64,000 nt of DNA from Turritopsis dohrnii (taxonomy: Eukaryota > Cnidaria > Hydrozoa > Anthoathecata > Oceaniidae), in the NCBI GenBank assembly GCA_027922465.2, contig BQMF02000607.1:124001-188000 (forward strand), read 5' to 3'. Numbering within the stretch: position 1 is the stretch's first letter; every line of letters starts with the position of its first letter. The position numbers and the translations under genes are program-made. Below are positions 36,144 through 44,970 of the stretch, piece by piece. The notes beneath the pieces are model-generated. The model searched no databases. It had not been told where the DNA came from and was given only the letters and a program-made list of their open reading frames with translations.

Positions 36144-36757
36144 ATGGACACACTTTACATGAAAGAGCCTCACACAGCATTATTCGTTGGACCAACATCG
36201 TGCAATAAAACTGCCCATGTTGTAAAATTATTAGAAAACTATTACTATGATCACTTTGATTTCATCGTGATTATATGTCCCACCTTGAGGTGGAATCAGA
36301 CTTACAGAGATCGGAAGTGGTTCTGGAATGACAACTATGTGATTTTAATTGAACCGGAAGGATCTTTGTATGAATGGATTAAGAAAATGGACTTTTTCTG
36401 TGCTGGATACAAAACCTTATTTCTGATTGATGACATCATCGCTGATGAAAAATTGGACTAAAAGAGACAGCCTTTGCTCGAGTTGGCAATTAGTGGTCGC
36501 CATCGAAATCATTCGCTATGGTTACTTACACAGTCATACACAGCTATACCTAAAAATTTACGACGGCAAGCTAAAATGTTATATGTGTGGTATCCAAAAG
36601 ATAGAAACGATCTAGCTACTATACATGAAGAGAATGATGTCATTGATTCGCGAGAAGAATTGAAAGATGTCAAGGAAAAACTGAAAGGAGGGAAACACGC
36701 GTGCCTAGTCATGAGAATGAAACATCCAAGAACGTATATGATTTGCCGAGCAGGTTA
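36144..36757 (+). pseudogene. Polinton DNA-packaging ATPase (FtsK/A32-like), left copy, one nonsense codon
   Basis: P-loop LFVGPTSCNKTAHVVKLLE at residues 13-31, Walker B TLFLIDDIIADEK at about 92-104, then the sensor-like region SGRHRNHSLWLLTQSYTAIP and RRQAKMLYVW. These mark the HerA/FtsK-type packaging ATPase that pumps DNA into capsids. The P-loop has Asn where Gly normally precedes Lys, in both arms. In the left arm an AAA-to-TAA change at 36459-36461 cuts the frame; the mirror copy (44360-44965) reads through this site. The start lies 6 bp after the capsid gene stop, implying co-expression. Confidence 0.8.
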
Positions 36758-36789
36758 ACGTTGTTTGTTACATGACTCTTGTAACAAAA

Positions 36790-37105
36790 TTATAAGACTT
36801 GCAAGACTGTTATAAGAGTGCTATAGCAAACTCTTATACAGCAAATTCCAACAAAGCTATAAGAAGATAGCAAACTCTTATACAGCAAATTATAACAAAA
36901 TTATAAGAAGATAGCAAACGCTTATACAGCAAATTATAACAAAATTATAAGAAGATAGCAAACTCTTATACAACAAATTTCAACAAAGCTATAAGAAGAT
37001 AGCAAACTCTTATACAACAAATTTCAACAAAATTATAAGAAGACAGCAAACTCTTATACAGCAAATTACAGCAAAATTATAAGAGAACATAAGAAAATTA
37101 TAACA
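36790..37105. repeat. Tandem repeat of about 50 bp, left arm
   Basis: Units of the type ATAAGAAGATAGCAAACTCT followed by TATACAGCAAATTATAACAAAATT recur about six times between the ATPase and the next gene. The mirror array is at about 44005-44320 with a different unit composition. Confidence 0.85.
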
Positions 37106-37116
37106 AACACAACAAA

Positions 37117-37608
37117 ATGATAGAATATGTCAACTTCATGTTATTAAGCATACTGCTGGTCTCGCTATTTTGCTTTTATTCTGTATTAAAAAAATACCTC
37201 TCCCTAATAAAAATGGCGGAAACGGCGATCGATAATTTAATCGGCTCCGATATTCCAGGTGAATTCCCACAACCACCTTCAGATGGTAAAAAGCAAAAAT
37301 TGCTTGAATATGTCTTAACTGGGAATAGCAAGCTATACTTAGGGAAAATGTACGCGGAAGAGCAAATTAACAAACTCAAAGATGAAGAGGTAAAAAAACT
37401 TTTTAGTATCTACGAGGCTAAACTATCAGGTCAAATGGTAAAATCCTTGGGGAAATCACTCATACGCATTTATTTAATGGGAGCTTGTGCAACGTTAGGA
37501 ATAAACAATCAAGATGCATTTAGCAATGACCTGGAAACTAACCCCTTCTTAAACTCTGCCCTTCAAAGATTTACATGTGACTTATATTATAAACTCGGCT
37601 CATTATAA
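37117..37608 (+). CDS. Polinton conserved membrane-anchored protein, 163 residues, left copy
   Basis: Open frame. Residues 7-30 (FMLLSILLVSLFCFYSVL) form a membrane segment or signal anchor. A central conserved block LYLGKMYAEEQINKLKDEEV and KLSGQMVKSLGKSLI recurs in many Polintons (established by family resemblance; role unknown), and the C-terminus contains PFLNSALQRFTCDLYYKLG. It is transcribed with the capsid and packaging genes. The mirror copy (43501-43992) is also open, with about a dozen amino-acid differences, suggesting both copies stayed intact for some time by chance or selection. Confidence 0.65.
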   Translation: MIEYVNFMLLSILLVSLFCFYSVLKKYLSLIKMAETAIDNLIGSDIPGEFPQPPSDGKKQKLLEYVLTGNSKLYLGKMYAEEQINKLKDEEVKKLFSIYEAKLSGQMVKSLGKSLIRIYLMGACATLGINNQDAFSNDLETNPFLNSALQRFTCDLYYKLGSL

Positions 37609-37708
37609 GCATCACTCAGTGTTGGACTTATTACCGGGAGGCATTACCTTAATGGAAGAAATTTAAAGAAATCCGATGATAATATAAATACAGCAGATAA
37701 TAATAAAA

Positions 37709-38053
37709 ATGTCAGAAGAACAGACTCCCATTCAAGTGACAACGAAGAACCCTAAAAAGGTTGAAGCAGGTAAGAGGTTGGCAGAATACAACCGTAAAAA
37801 ACGAGAAGAATTGAAACAAGTGTCACCTCAAAAAGAAGTGGAGAAGCCTGAGGACTCTCTCACCAAACCAAATGAACAACCTATGTACTACACCTATGGT
37901 GTAGGTGGAATAATAGCTCTCGGTTTAGTTGGTAGATTTGCTTATTTTGTGTATAAAAAGAAAGAGCAAATATTACCCCATGGGTCACCATCCACCCCCC
38001 TTCCACAAAAATCTAAAATACCGGTGAAAATCAATAAACATGAAATGGAATAA
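37709..38053 (+). CDS. Polinton small basic single-pass protein, 114 residues, left copy
   Basis: Basic N-terminal block TTKNPKKVEAGKRLAEYNRK, an acidic/proline spacer, one membrane segment YGVGGIIALGLVGRFAYFVY (residues 63-82), then a basic tail. The KNPKKVEAGKRLAEYN block recurs in Polintons from several animal phyla; its role is unknown, and DNA condensation or membrane association are inferences. Its stop overlaps the next possible start (38040). The mirror copy (43059-43403) is open too, with two substitutions. Confidence 0.62.
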   Translation: MSEEQTPIQVTTKNPKKVEAGKRLAEYNRKKREELKQVSPQKEVEKPEDSLTKPNEQPMYYTYGVGGIIALGLVGRFAYFVYKKKEQILPHGSPSTPLPQKSKIPVKINKHEME

Positions 38054-38099
38054 AAGGATAAATAACGCTATATATAATCTCGCAATATATGTAACAAAC

Positions 38100-38328
38100 A
38101 TGGACAAGAAAAGTATCGTCAACGATTTATATCACGCATCAGTCGTCTGCGTTTTCGCTCTTCGGCTACTCTATGCTAGGAAAAAAGGTATTAAAAATGA
38201 CACCTACCTTAATTCAAAAGTTCGACTTGGAAGATATGGCAAAACTAGTTGCCATTATCGCCGCTAGTGAAATAACAAAGGAATACTTAATCAAACAAAA
38301 GATTTTGCCTGAAAATATCAATATCTAA
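38100..38328 (+). pseudogene. Polinton small membrane protein A, frameshifted left copy
   Basis: Begins MDKKSIVNDLYHASVVCVFA, a hydrophobic N-terminus. A one-base insertion near 38158 (CTCTTCGG against CTATCGG in the mirror arm) shifts the frame. The natural stop (TAA 38326-38328, after ...KILPENINI in the original frame) lies 2 bp before the start of the next gene. In the right arm a deletion removes this stop and fuses the two genes. A start at 38040 (MKWNKRINNAIYN) is an alternative. Function unknown. Confidence 0.6.
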
Positions 38329-38330
38329 AT

Positions 38331-38753
38331 ATGGCTTCTATCGCAATGATGTTAGGTGGAGCTTTAGCTAACGCTTTGGATTTCACAGGATCAAGCTATC
38401 TGTTTTCAAGTTTATCCAAAGACAGAATCGATAAGGAAAGAAAACGTCATGATTTGGCCATAGAAAAGTTACAAAAAGCACAGATTGAATGGCAGTAAAA
38501 GCGACAGGAAAGGATCGATTTCATCAATAAACAACTAGCGCTCGAAAAGAAGTCTGAGACTAAATTCGTAGAGCTAAATGATGCAATGAGAGGGTACAAT
38601 AGGGTGTTTGATAAACCTCTTGAACCATTACCACGGGTGCCTGTATTGAGCGACTTTTATACACCGAGTCATGATCAACATGAAAGGGAATTGGTTTTTA
38701 TAGCTCTGAGTATGCTCGGTGTTGGTGGAATTGTGTGGTATTTTGAAAGATGA
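38331..38753 (+). pseudogene. Polinton coiled-coil protein B, left copy with one nonsense codon
   Basis: 141-codon frame starting MASIAMMLGGALANALDFTG. A charged coiled-coil stretch follows (KDRIDKERKRHDLAIEKLQK), then LSDFYTPSH and a C-terminal hydrophobic segment. Codon 56 is TAA (38496-38498) where the mirror arm has CAA, so this copy is cut. The family recurs in animal Polintons, function unknown. The N-terminal 12 or so codons are missing from the right-arm version through the fusing deletion. Confidence 0.6.
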
Positions 38754-38810
38754 TAACCATCAACAAAAATTATGTTACACGATACATGTAACATATACAC
38801 CTTCAGATTG

Positions 38811-40097
38811 TTACTGTCTAGTGACAAGGTACGTATAGATCAACCCCCCAACCCCTACAATCAGAGCCCATAAATTTTTACTTAACCAACCTACAACTTT
38901 TTTTGCTCTGTTCAATATCCATGATACGATAGAACCAATTATTCCCGGTAAAGCCTCTGCCGCTGTAGATGCCAATCTACCTAGAAGTGATGCTAACGCT
39001 TTGAGTTTATTTTTTATCCATTCCTTTGCATCGTCCTTTTTATCACCGCCTTTGTCAGGATTTTGCGAAGAACTTCCAGCTGCTGACCCTCCCGTTAACA
39101 AAGCTTCCACAAGGACACCGATAGCCATACCAAACCCTGTCAGAACGCTAACGATTGTTATACCTTGTTCACGGTATAGTGTTCATATCCTTTCACCTAA
39201 TGTGGTATCTTTGTCGAGGACTTTAGCAATGGTTTCTTTGATGCTCGTAACTTGACTGTTTAGTTTGCCTTTGAGAATATTAATGTTCTCTTTCCTAGCT
39301 TCCAACTCTTCACGTAATCCCTCCATTCTCTCTTCAACCTCTTTTCGTTGTTCATGTGTGTATGTTGCATCATTTTCCATTTCTTCCAACTTGTTTTTCT
39401 CCTTATCGATATGCTGTTCTGTTCAAACCTTTTTTGCAACCTCTTCCTGAAGACCTCCTCGTATGTTTCTCAGCACTTTATCCAATCCTAACAGCTCACG
39501 CAGAGGATATTCAAATAGATCGCCGGTCTGAGTTGTTTCATGATCGACCGATTGTTGTCTAAGCGTTGAAATTAAATCTTCCTTACTGTTCACCACATCA
39601 CCAGACATATCTTCCAACTCTACATCGGTTTCTGTTGTGATTTTAGATGTCGAAGGAAGCTCTTCTGCTATTTTGTTAAGTACAGCTGCCTGTCTGGCTG
39701 AAAATTTGCTCTTAGGTATATCATACCCTAAACTACGTAACCTGTTCTTACCCAATATTTCAGCTGTAGTACCGGTAGCCCTTAGTCTTCCATTGTTTGT
39801 CAATGGTTTGCTACTGTCTTTGTAGTATATTTCACCATCTCTAATTTCAAACTGATCGGTATATAACGTCTCAGGTTTTGACTGGAATTTTTCGGATAAT
39901 CTATCATACAACCCTTCAACTAGTTCTTTCAAAACTCTAGTATTCAGACTGAGACCTCCTAATGATGTTTCTCGTTCACCTGATGTATGTATCTGTGCAC
40001 CCGTACGGTCTCCAGTTGGTATGAGAGGAAACGTCTCATCTGTTGTCTCATCTGTCATCCCATGTTCTCCAAAGGGGTCAATGTCAATGTCTGCCAT
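38811..40097 (-). pseudogene. Polinton long coiled-coil protein with membrane tail, left copy
   Basis: Start MADIDIDPFGEHGMTDETTD, an acidic N-terminus, then LGGLSLNTRVLKELVEGLYD and a folded domain. A long coiled coil follows (KNKLEEMENDATYTHEQRKE and onward) and a C-terminal region with Gly/Ala-rich and hydrophobic helices (VGWLSKNLWALIVGVGGLIY). The left copy has CGA-to-TGA at about 39423, and both arms share a TGA after TTLGERI (near 39183), which may be either an old lesion or the true end of a first protein. It is divergent from the next gene, 55 bp away. Recurs in Polintons; a virion core or membrane role is speculation. Confidence 0.62.
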
Positions 40098-40152
40098 TTT
40101 ATTTATTTAGAGGATAATTTGTTATTTATTATGTTATAACAACCCTCTAAAT
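40098..40152. promoter_or_regulatory. 55-bp divergent promoter region, left arm
   Basis: The two starts (ATG at 40097 minus and 40153 plus) leave 55 bp of AT-rich sequence with TTATTTATTATGTTATAAC. The same gap is preserved at 41008-41062 in the mirror arm. A compact bidirectional promoter is inferred. Confidence 0.4.
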
Positions 40153-40578
40153 ATGAGTTTTAAAATTTATCCAAAACTACCCACTGCTCCTGAGGATTTG
40201 AATGAGCAGGAAAACTTTAACGCAAGCGTAATAAATTCTGAGTTTGAAGAGTTGATAAGACTGAAGGACAAGTTTAGCATCAAGCTCAAGAGATACAACA
40301 AGGCAATAGAACGATCGATGCTTCTAAATGCTAGCTCAAGCGCTATAACCATTGGCTCTGGAATCGGTTCAATTGCAACAGGGGCTACTATTATTGGAAT
40401 GGCTATTTCCGCAGGATTAGGTGGTGTAGCCCTAGCCGGCTCTATCTGTACCGGACTTACCACAGCTGTCATCAAAAGATATCAAAAGAAAGTAGAAAAA
40501 ATGATGAAATTATATGATATTGTCTTTCTAAAGCTTTGTAATATGTCCCCTGCAAAACCTGGAATTCTTTGTAATTGA
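40153..40578 (+). CDS. Polinton hydrophobic glycine-rich protein, truncated at the palindrome centre, left copy
   Basis: Start MSFKIYPKLPTAPEDLNEQE, a charged helix, then a long Gly/Ala/Ile-rich membrane-like segment (ITIGSGIGSIATGATIIGMA and following) and a basic helix. The last ~18 codons (from 40524) are antisense spacer sequence, so the natural C-terminus is absent. In the opposite orientation the spacer continues this same gene from the right arm. It resembles channel- or holin-like proteins only in composition; function unknown. Confidence 0.6.
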   Translation: MSFKIYPKLPTAPEDLNEQENFNASVINSEFEELIRLKDKFSIKLKRYNKAIERSMLLNASSSAITIGSGIGSIATGATIIGMAISAGLGGVALAGSICTGLTTAVIKRYQKKVEKMMKLYDIVFLKLCNMSPAKPGILCN

Positions 40579-40637
40579 TCCTTCCATCAGTCAGCGCCTG
40601 ACTTATGTTAGTTTCGAACACAGTGATTGAGGATGTA
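40524..40637. other. Single-copy 114-bp spacer at the palindrome centre
   Basis: The only part of the palindrome without a mirror partner. Read on the minus strand it is a direct in-frame continuation of the right-arm gene starting at 41007 (after the frame has been changed by its one-base deletion near 40725), encoding SSITVFETNISQALTDGRIN and a further ~20 residues. Thus the spacer belongs to the right-arm copy, and the left arm begins where the parent sequence was folded back. Confidence 0.85.
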
Positions 40638-41007
40638 ACAATATCACATAATTTCATCATTTTTTCTACTTTCTTTTGATATCTTTTGATGACAGCTGTG
40701 GTAAGTCCGGTACAGATAGAGCCGGCTAGGCTACACCACCTAATCCTGCGGAAATAGCCATTCCAATAATAGTATCCCCTGTTACAATTGAACCGATGCC
40801 AGAGCCAATGGTTATAGCGCTTGAGCTAGCATTTAAAAGCATCGATCGTTCTTTTGCCTTGTTGTATCTCTTGAGCCTGATGCTAAACTTGTCCTTCAGT
40901 CTTATCAACTCTTCAAACTCAGAATTTATTACGCTTGCGTTAAAGTTTTCCTGCTCATTCAAATCCTCAGGAGCAGTGGGTAGTTTTGGATAAATTTTAA
41001 AACTCAT
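40524..41007 (-). pseudogene. Polinton hydrophobic glycine-rich protein, right copy, frameshifted
   Basis: Mirror of 40153. A one-base deletion near 40725 (GTAGCCTAGCC against GTAGCCCTAGCC) brings a stop after GLGGVA. Beyond it the frame resumes through the basic helix and into the 114-bp spacer, giving a longer C-terminal part than the left copy before running into inverted sequence. The true end of the gene is lost. Confidence 0.6.
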
Positions 41008-41062
41008 ATTTAGAGGGTTGTTATAACAAAATAAATAATAATTTATCCTCTAAATAAATAAA

Positions 41063-42349
41063 ATGGCAGACATTGACATTGACCCCTTTGGAGAACATGG
41101 GATGACAGATGAGACAACAGATGAGATTTTTCCTCTCATACCAACTGGAGACCGTACGGGTGCACAGATACATACATCAGGTGAACGAGAAACATCATTT
41201 GGAGGTCTCAGTCTGAATACTAGAGTTTTGAAAGAACTAGTTGAAGGGTTGTATGATAGATTATCTGAAAAATTTCAGTCAAAACCGGAGACGTTATATA
41301 CCGATCAGTTTGAAATTAGAGATGGTGAATTATACCACAAAGACAGTAGCAAACCATTGACAAACAATGGAAGACTAAGAGCTAGCGGTACTATAGCTGA
41401 AATATTGGGTAAGAACAGGTTACGTAGTTTAGGGTATGATATACCTAAGAGCAAATTTTCAGCCAGACAGGCAGCTGTACTTAACAAAATAGCAGAAGAG
41501 CTTCCCTCGGCATCTAAAATCACAACAGCAACCGATGTAGAGTTGGAAGATATGTCTGGTGATGTGGTGAACAGTACGGAAGATTTAATTTCAACGCTTA
41601 GACAACAATCGGTCGATCATGAAACAACTCAGACCGGCGATCTATTTGAATATCCTGTGCGTGAGCTGTTAGGATTGGATAAAGTGCTGAGAAACATACG
41701 AGGAGGTCTTCAGGAAGAGGTTGCAAAAAAGGTTCGAACAGAACAGCATATCGATAAGGAGAAAAACAAGTTGGAAGAAATGGAAAATGATGCAACATAC
41801 ACACATGAACAACGAAAAGAGGTTGAAGAGAGAATGGAGGGATTACGTGAAGAGTTGGAAGCTAGGAAAGAGAACATTAATATTCTCAAAGGCAAACTAA
41901 ACAGTCAAGTTACGAGCATCAAAGAAACCATTGCCAAAGTCCTCGACAAAGATACCACATTAGGTGAAAGGATATGAACACTATACCGTGAACAAGGTAT
42001 AACAATCGTTAGCGTTCTGACAGGGTTTGGTATGGCTATCGGTGTCCTTGTGGAAGCTTTGTTAACGGGAGGGTCAGCAGCTGGAAGTTCTTCGCAAAAT
42101 CCTGACAAAGGCGGTGATAAAAAGGACGATGCAAAGGAATGGATAAAAAATAAACTCAAAGCGTTAGCATCACTTCTAGGTAGATTGGCATCTACAGCGG
42201 CAGAGGCTTTACCGGGAATAATTGGTTCTATCGTATCATGGATATTGAACAGAGCAAAAAAAGTTGTAGGTTGGTTAAGTCAAAATTTATGGGCTCTGGT
42301 TGTAGGGGTTGGGGGGTTGATCTATACGTACCTTGTCACTAGACAGTAA
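41063..42349 (-). other. Strand note: see plus-strand gene at the same position
   Basis: No minus-strand gene is called here. Minus-strand ORFs across this segment are shadows of the plus-strand coiled-coil gene. Confidence 0.6.
41063..42349 (+). pseudogene. Polinton long coiled-coil protein with membrane tail, right copy
   Basis: Mirror of 38811-40097. It is open for 304 codons (41063-41977), passing the site that is TGA in the left arm, then meets the TGA shared by both arms after TTLGERI. The same frame then continues to 42349 through the Gly/Ser-rich and hydrophobic tail (MAIGVLVEALLTGG...GGLIYTYLVTRQ). The persistence of that TGA in both arms means it predates the duplication. Confidence 0.62.
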
Positions 42350-42406
42350 CCATCTGAAGGTGTATATGTTACATGTATCGTGTAACATAATTTTTGTTGA
42401 TGGTTA

Positions 42407-43072
42407 TCATCTTTCAAAATACCACACAATTTCACCAACACCGAGCATACTCAGAGCTATAAAAACCAATTCCCTTTCATGTCGATCATGACTCGGTGTA
42501 TAAAAGTCGCTCAATACAGGCGCCCGTGGTAATGGTTCAAGAGATTTATCAAACACCCTATTGTACCCTCTCATTGCATCATTTAGCTCTACGAATTTAG
42601 TCTCAGACTTCTTTTCGAGCGCTAGTTGTTTATTGATGAAATCGATCCTTTCCTGTCGCTTTTGCTGCCATTCAATCTGTGCTTTTTGTAATTTTTCTAT
42701 GGCCAAATCATGACGTTTTCTTTCCTTATCGATTCTGTCTTTGGATAAACTTGAAAACAGATAGCTTGATCCTGTGAAAGCCAAAGCGTTAGCTAAAGCT
42801 CCACCTAAAATCTTTTGTTTCGTTAAGTATTCCTTTGTTATTTCACTAGCGGCGATAATGGCAACTAGTTTTGCCGTATCTTCCAAGTCGAATTTTTGAA
42901 TTAAGGGAGGTGTCATTTTTAATACCTTTTTTCCTAGCATAGAGTAGCCGATAGCGAAAACGCAGACGACTGATGCGTGATATAAATCGTTGACGATACT
43001 TTTCTTGTCCATGTTTGTTACATATATTGCGAAATTATATATAGCGTTATTTATCCTTTTATTCCATTTCAT
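42407..43072 (-). CDS. Fusion of small membrane protein A and coiled-coil protein B, right arm
   Basis: Open 221-codon frame formed by a 47-bp deletion near 42810. The left arm still has the end of gene A, its stop, a 2-bp gap, and the start of gene B (38320-38366). Here the deletion joins KQKIL of A to GGALANAL of B in frame. N-terminal hydrophobic segments of A (ASVVCVFAIGYSMLGKKVL) precede the charged coiled coil of B (DRIDKERKRHDLAIEKLQKA). The site of codon 56 in B is CAA, not TAA. Whether the fusion is expressed is unknown; the event looks like chance decay that kept the frame. Confidence 0.7.
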   Translation of the reverse strand: MKWNKRINNAIYNFAIYVTNMDKKSIVNDLYHASVVCVFAIGYSMLGKKVLKMTPPLIQKFDLEDTAKLVAIIAASEITKEYLTKQKILGGALANALAFTGSSYLFSSLSKDRIDKERKRHDLAIEKLQKAQIEWQQKRQERIDFINKQLALEKKSETKFVELNDAMRGYNRVFDKSLEPLPRAPVLSDFYTPSHDRHERELVFIALSMLGVGEIVWYFER

Positions 43073-43403
43073 GTTTATTGATTTTCACCGGTATTTTAGA
43101 TTTTTGTGGAAGGGGGGTGGATGGTGACCCATTGGGTAATATTTGCTCTTTTTTTTTATACACAAAATAAGCAAATCTACCAACTAAACCGAGAGCTATT
43201 ATTCCACCTACACCATAGGTGTAGTACATAGGTTGTTCATTTGGTTTGGTGAGAGAGTCCTCAGGCTTCTCCACTTCTTTTTGAGGTGACACTTGTTTCA
43301 ATTCTTCTCGTTTTTTACGGCTGTACTCTGCCAACCTCTTACCTGCTTCAACCTTTTTAGGGTTCTTCGTTGTCACTTGAATGGGAGTCTGTTCTTCTGA
43401 CAT
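43059..43403 (-). CDS. Polinton small basic single-pass protein, right copy
   Basis: Intact mirror of 37709-38053 (114 codons), differing at two residues (S for N in AEYSRK; N for H in ILPNGS). Same basic block, membrane segment and overlap with the next start. Confidence 0.62.
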   Translation of the reverse strand: MSEEQTPIQVTTKNPKKVEAGKRLAEYSRKKREELKQVSPQKEVEKPEDSLTKPNEQPMYYTYGVGGIIALGLVGRFAYFVYKKKEQILPNGSPSTPLPQKSKIPVKINKHEME

Positions 43404-43500
43404 TTTTATTATCTGCTGTATTTACATTATCATCGGATTTCTTTAAATTTATTCCATTAAGGTAATGCCTCCCGGTAATAAGTCCAACACTGAGTGATGC

Positions 43501-43992
43501 TTATAATGAGCCGAGTTTATAATATAAGTCACATGTAAATCTTTGAAGGGCAGAGTTTAAGAAGGGGTCAATTTCCAGGTCATTGCTCAATGCATCTTGA
43601 TTGTTTATTCCTAACGTTGCACAAGCTTCCATGGAATAAATGCGTGTGAGTGATTTCCCCAAGGATTTTACCATTTGACCTGATAGTTTAGCCTCGTAGC
43701 TACTAAAAAGTTTTTTTAACTCTTCATCTTTGAGTTTGTTAATTTGCTCTTCCGTGTACATTTTCCCTAAGTATAGCTTGCTATTCCCAGTTAAGACATA
43801 CTCGAGCAATTTTTGCTTTTTACCATCTGAAGGTGGTTGTGGGAATTCACCTGGAATATCGGAGCCGATTAAATTATCGATCGCCGTTTCCGCCATTTTT
43901 ATTAGGGAGAGGTATTTTTTTAATACAGAATAAAAGCAAAATAGCGAGACCAGCAGTATGCTTAATAACATGAAGTTGACATATTCTATCAT
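43501..43992 (-). CDS. Polinton conserved membrane-anchored protein, right copy
   Basis: Intact mirror of 37117-37608 (163 codons). Differences cluster in the C-terminal half (for example KLFSSYEAKL for KLFSIYEAKL and RIYSMEACA for RIYLMGACA). The N-terminal membrane segment is identical. Confidence 0.65.
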   Translation of the reverse strand: MIEYVNFMLLSILLVSLFCFYSVLKKYLSLIKMAETAIDNLIGSDIPGEFPQPPSDGKKQKLLEYVLTGNSKLYLGKMYTEEQINKLKDEELKKLFSSYEAKLSGQMVKSLGKSLTRIYSMEACATLGINNQDALSNDLEIDPFLNSALQRFTCDLYYKLGSL

Positions 43993-44004
43993 TTTGTTGT
44001 GTTT

Positions 44005-44320
44005 GTTATAATTTTCTTATGTTCTCTTATAATTTTGCTGTAATTTGCTGTATAAGAGTTTGCTGTCTTCTTATAATTTTGTTGAAATTTGTTGTATAAG
44101 AGTTTGCTATCTTCTTATAGCTTTGTTGAAATTTGTTGTATAAGAGTTTGCTATCTTCTTATAATTTTGTTATAATTTGCTGTATAAGAGTTTGCTATTT
44201 TCTTATAATATTGTTATAATTTGCTGTATAAGAGTTTGCTATCTTCTTATAGCTTTGTTGGAATTTGCTGTATAAGAGTTTGCTATAGCACTCTTATAAC
44301 AGTCTTGCAAGTCTTACAAT
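44005..44320. repeat. Tandem repeat of about 50 bp, right arm
   Basis: Mirror of 36790-37105. The unit order and point differences are not identical, as expected for independent drift in a tandem array. Confidence 0.85.
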
Positions 44321-44359
44321 TTTGTTACAAGAGTCATGTAACAAACAACGTTAACCTGC

Positions 44360-44965
44360 TCAGCAAATCATATACGTTCTTGGATGTTCCATTCTCATGA
44401 CTAGGCACGCGTGTTTCCCTCCTTTCAGTTTTTCCTTGACATCTTTCAATTCTTCTCGCGAATCAATGACATCATTCTCTTCATGTATAGTGGCTAGATC
44501 GTTTCTATCTTTTGGATACCACACATATAACATTTTAGCTTGCCGTCGTAAATTTTTAGGTATAGCTGTGTATGACTGTGTAAGTAACCATAGCGAATGA
44601 TTTCGATGGCGACCACTAATTGCCAACTCGAGAAAAGGCTGTCTCTTTTTGTCCAATTTTTCATCAGCGATGATGTCATCAATCAGAAATAAGGTTAAGT
44701 ATCCAGCACAGAAAAAGTCCATTTTCTTAATCCATTCATACAAAGATCCTTCCAGTTCAATTAAAATCACATAGCTGTCATTCCAGAACCACTTCCGATC
44801 TCTGTAAGTCTGATTCCACCTCAAGGTGGGACATGTAATCACGATGAAATCAAAGTGATCATAGTAATAGTTTTCTAATAATTTTACGACATGGGCAGTT
44901 TTATTGCACGATGTTGGTCCAACGAATAATGCTGTGTGAGGCTCTTTCATGTAAAGTGTATCCAT
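44360..44965 (-). CDS. Polinton DNA-packaging ATPase, right copy, nearly full length
   Basis: Open 201-codon frame. It carries the same P-loop variant GPTSCNKT, Walker B FLIDDI and the SGRHRNHSLWLLTQSY region as the left copy, without the TAA. It ends three codons early because CGA became TGA after RTYMIC. This is the best-preserved enzyme reading in the palindrome. Whether it is functional is doubtful given the Asn in the P-loop and dead neighbours. Confidence 0.8.
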   Translation of the reverse strand: MDTLYMKEPHTALFVGPTSCNKTAHVVKLLENYYYDHFDFIVITCPTLRWNQTYRDRKWFWNDSYVILIELEGSLYEWIKKMDFFCAGYLTLFLIDDIIADEKLDKKRQPFLELAISGRHRNHSLWLLTQSYTAIPKNLRRQAKMLYVWYPKDRNDLATIHEENDVIDSREELKDVKEKLKGGKHACLVMRMEHPRTYMIC

Positions 44966-44970
44966 TTTTT

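Noticed and set aside
38811..42349. Numerous opposite-strand ORFs in the palindrome
   Set aside because: Antisense shadows of Polinton genes; the sense frames carry the conserved blocks and coiled coils.
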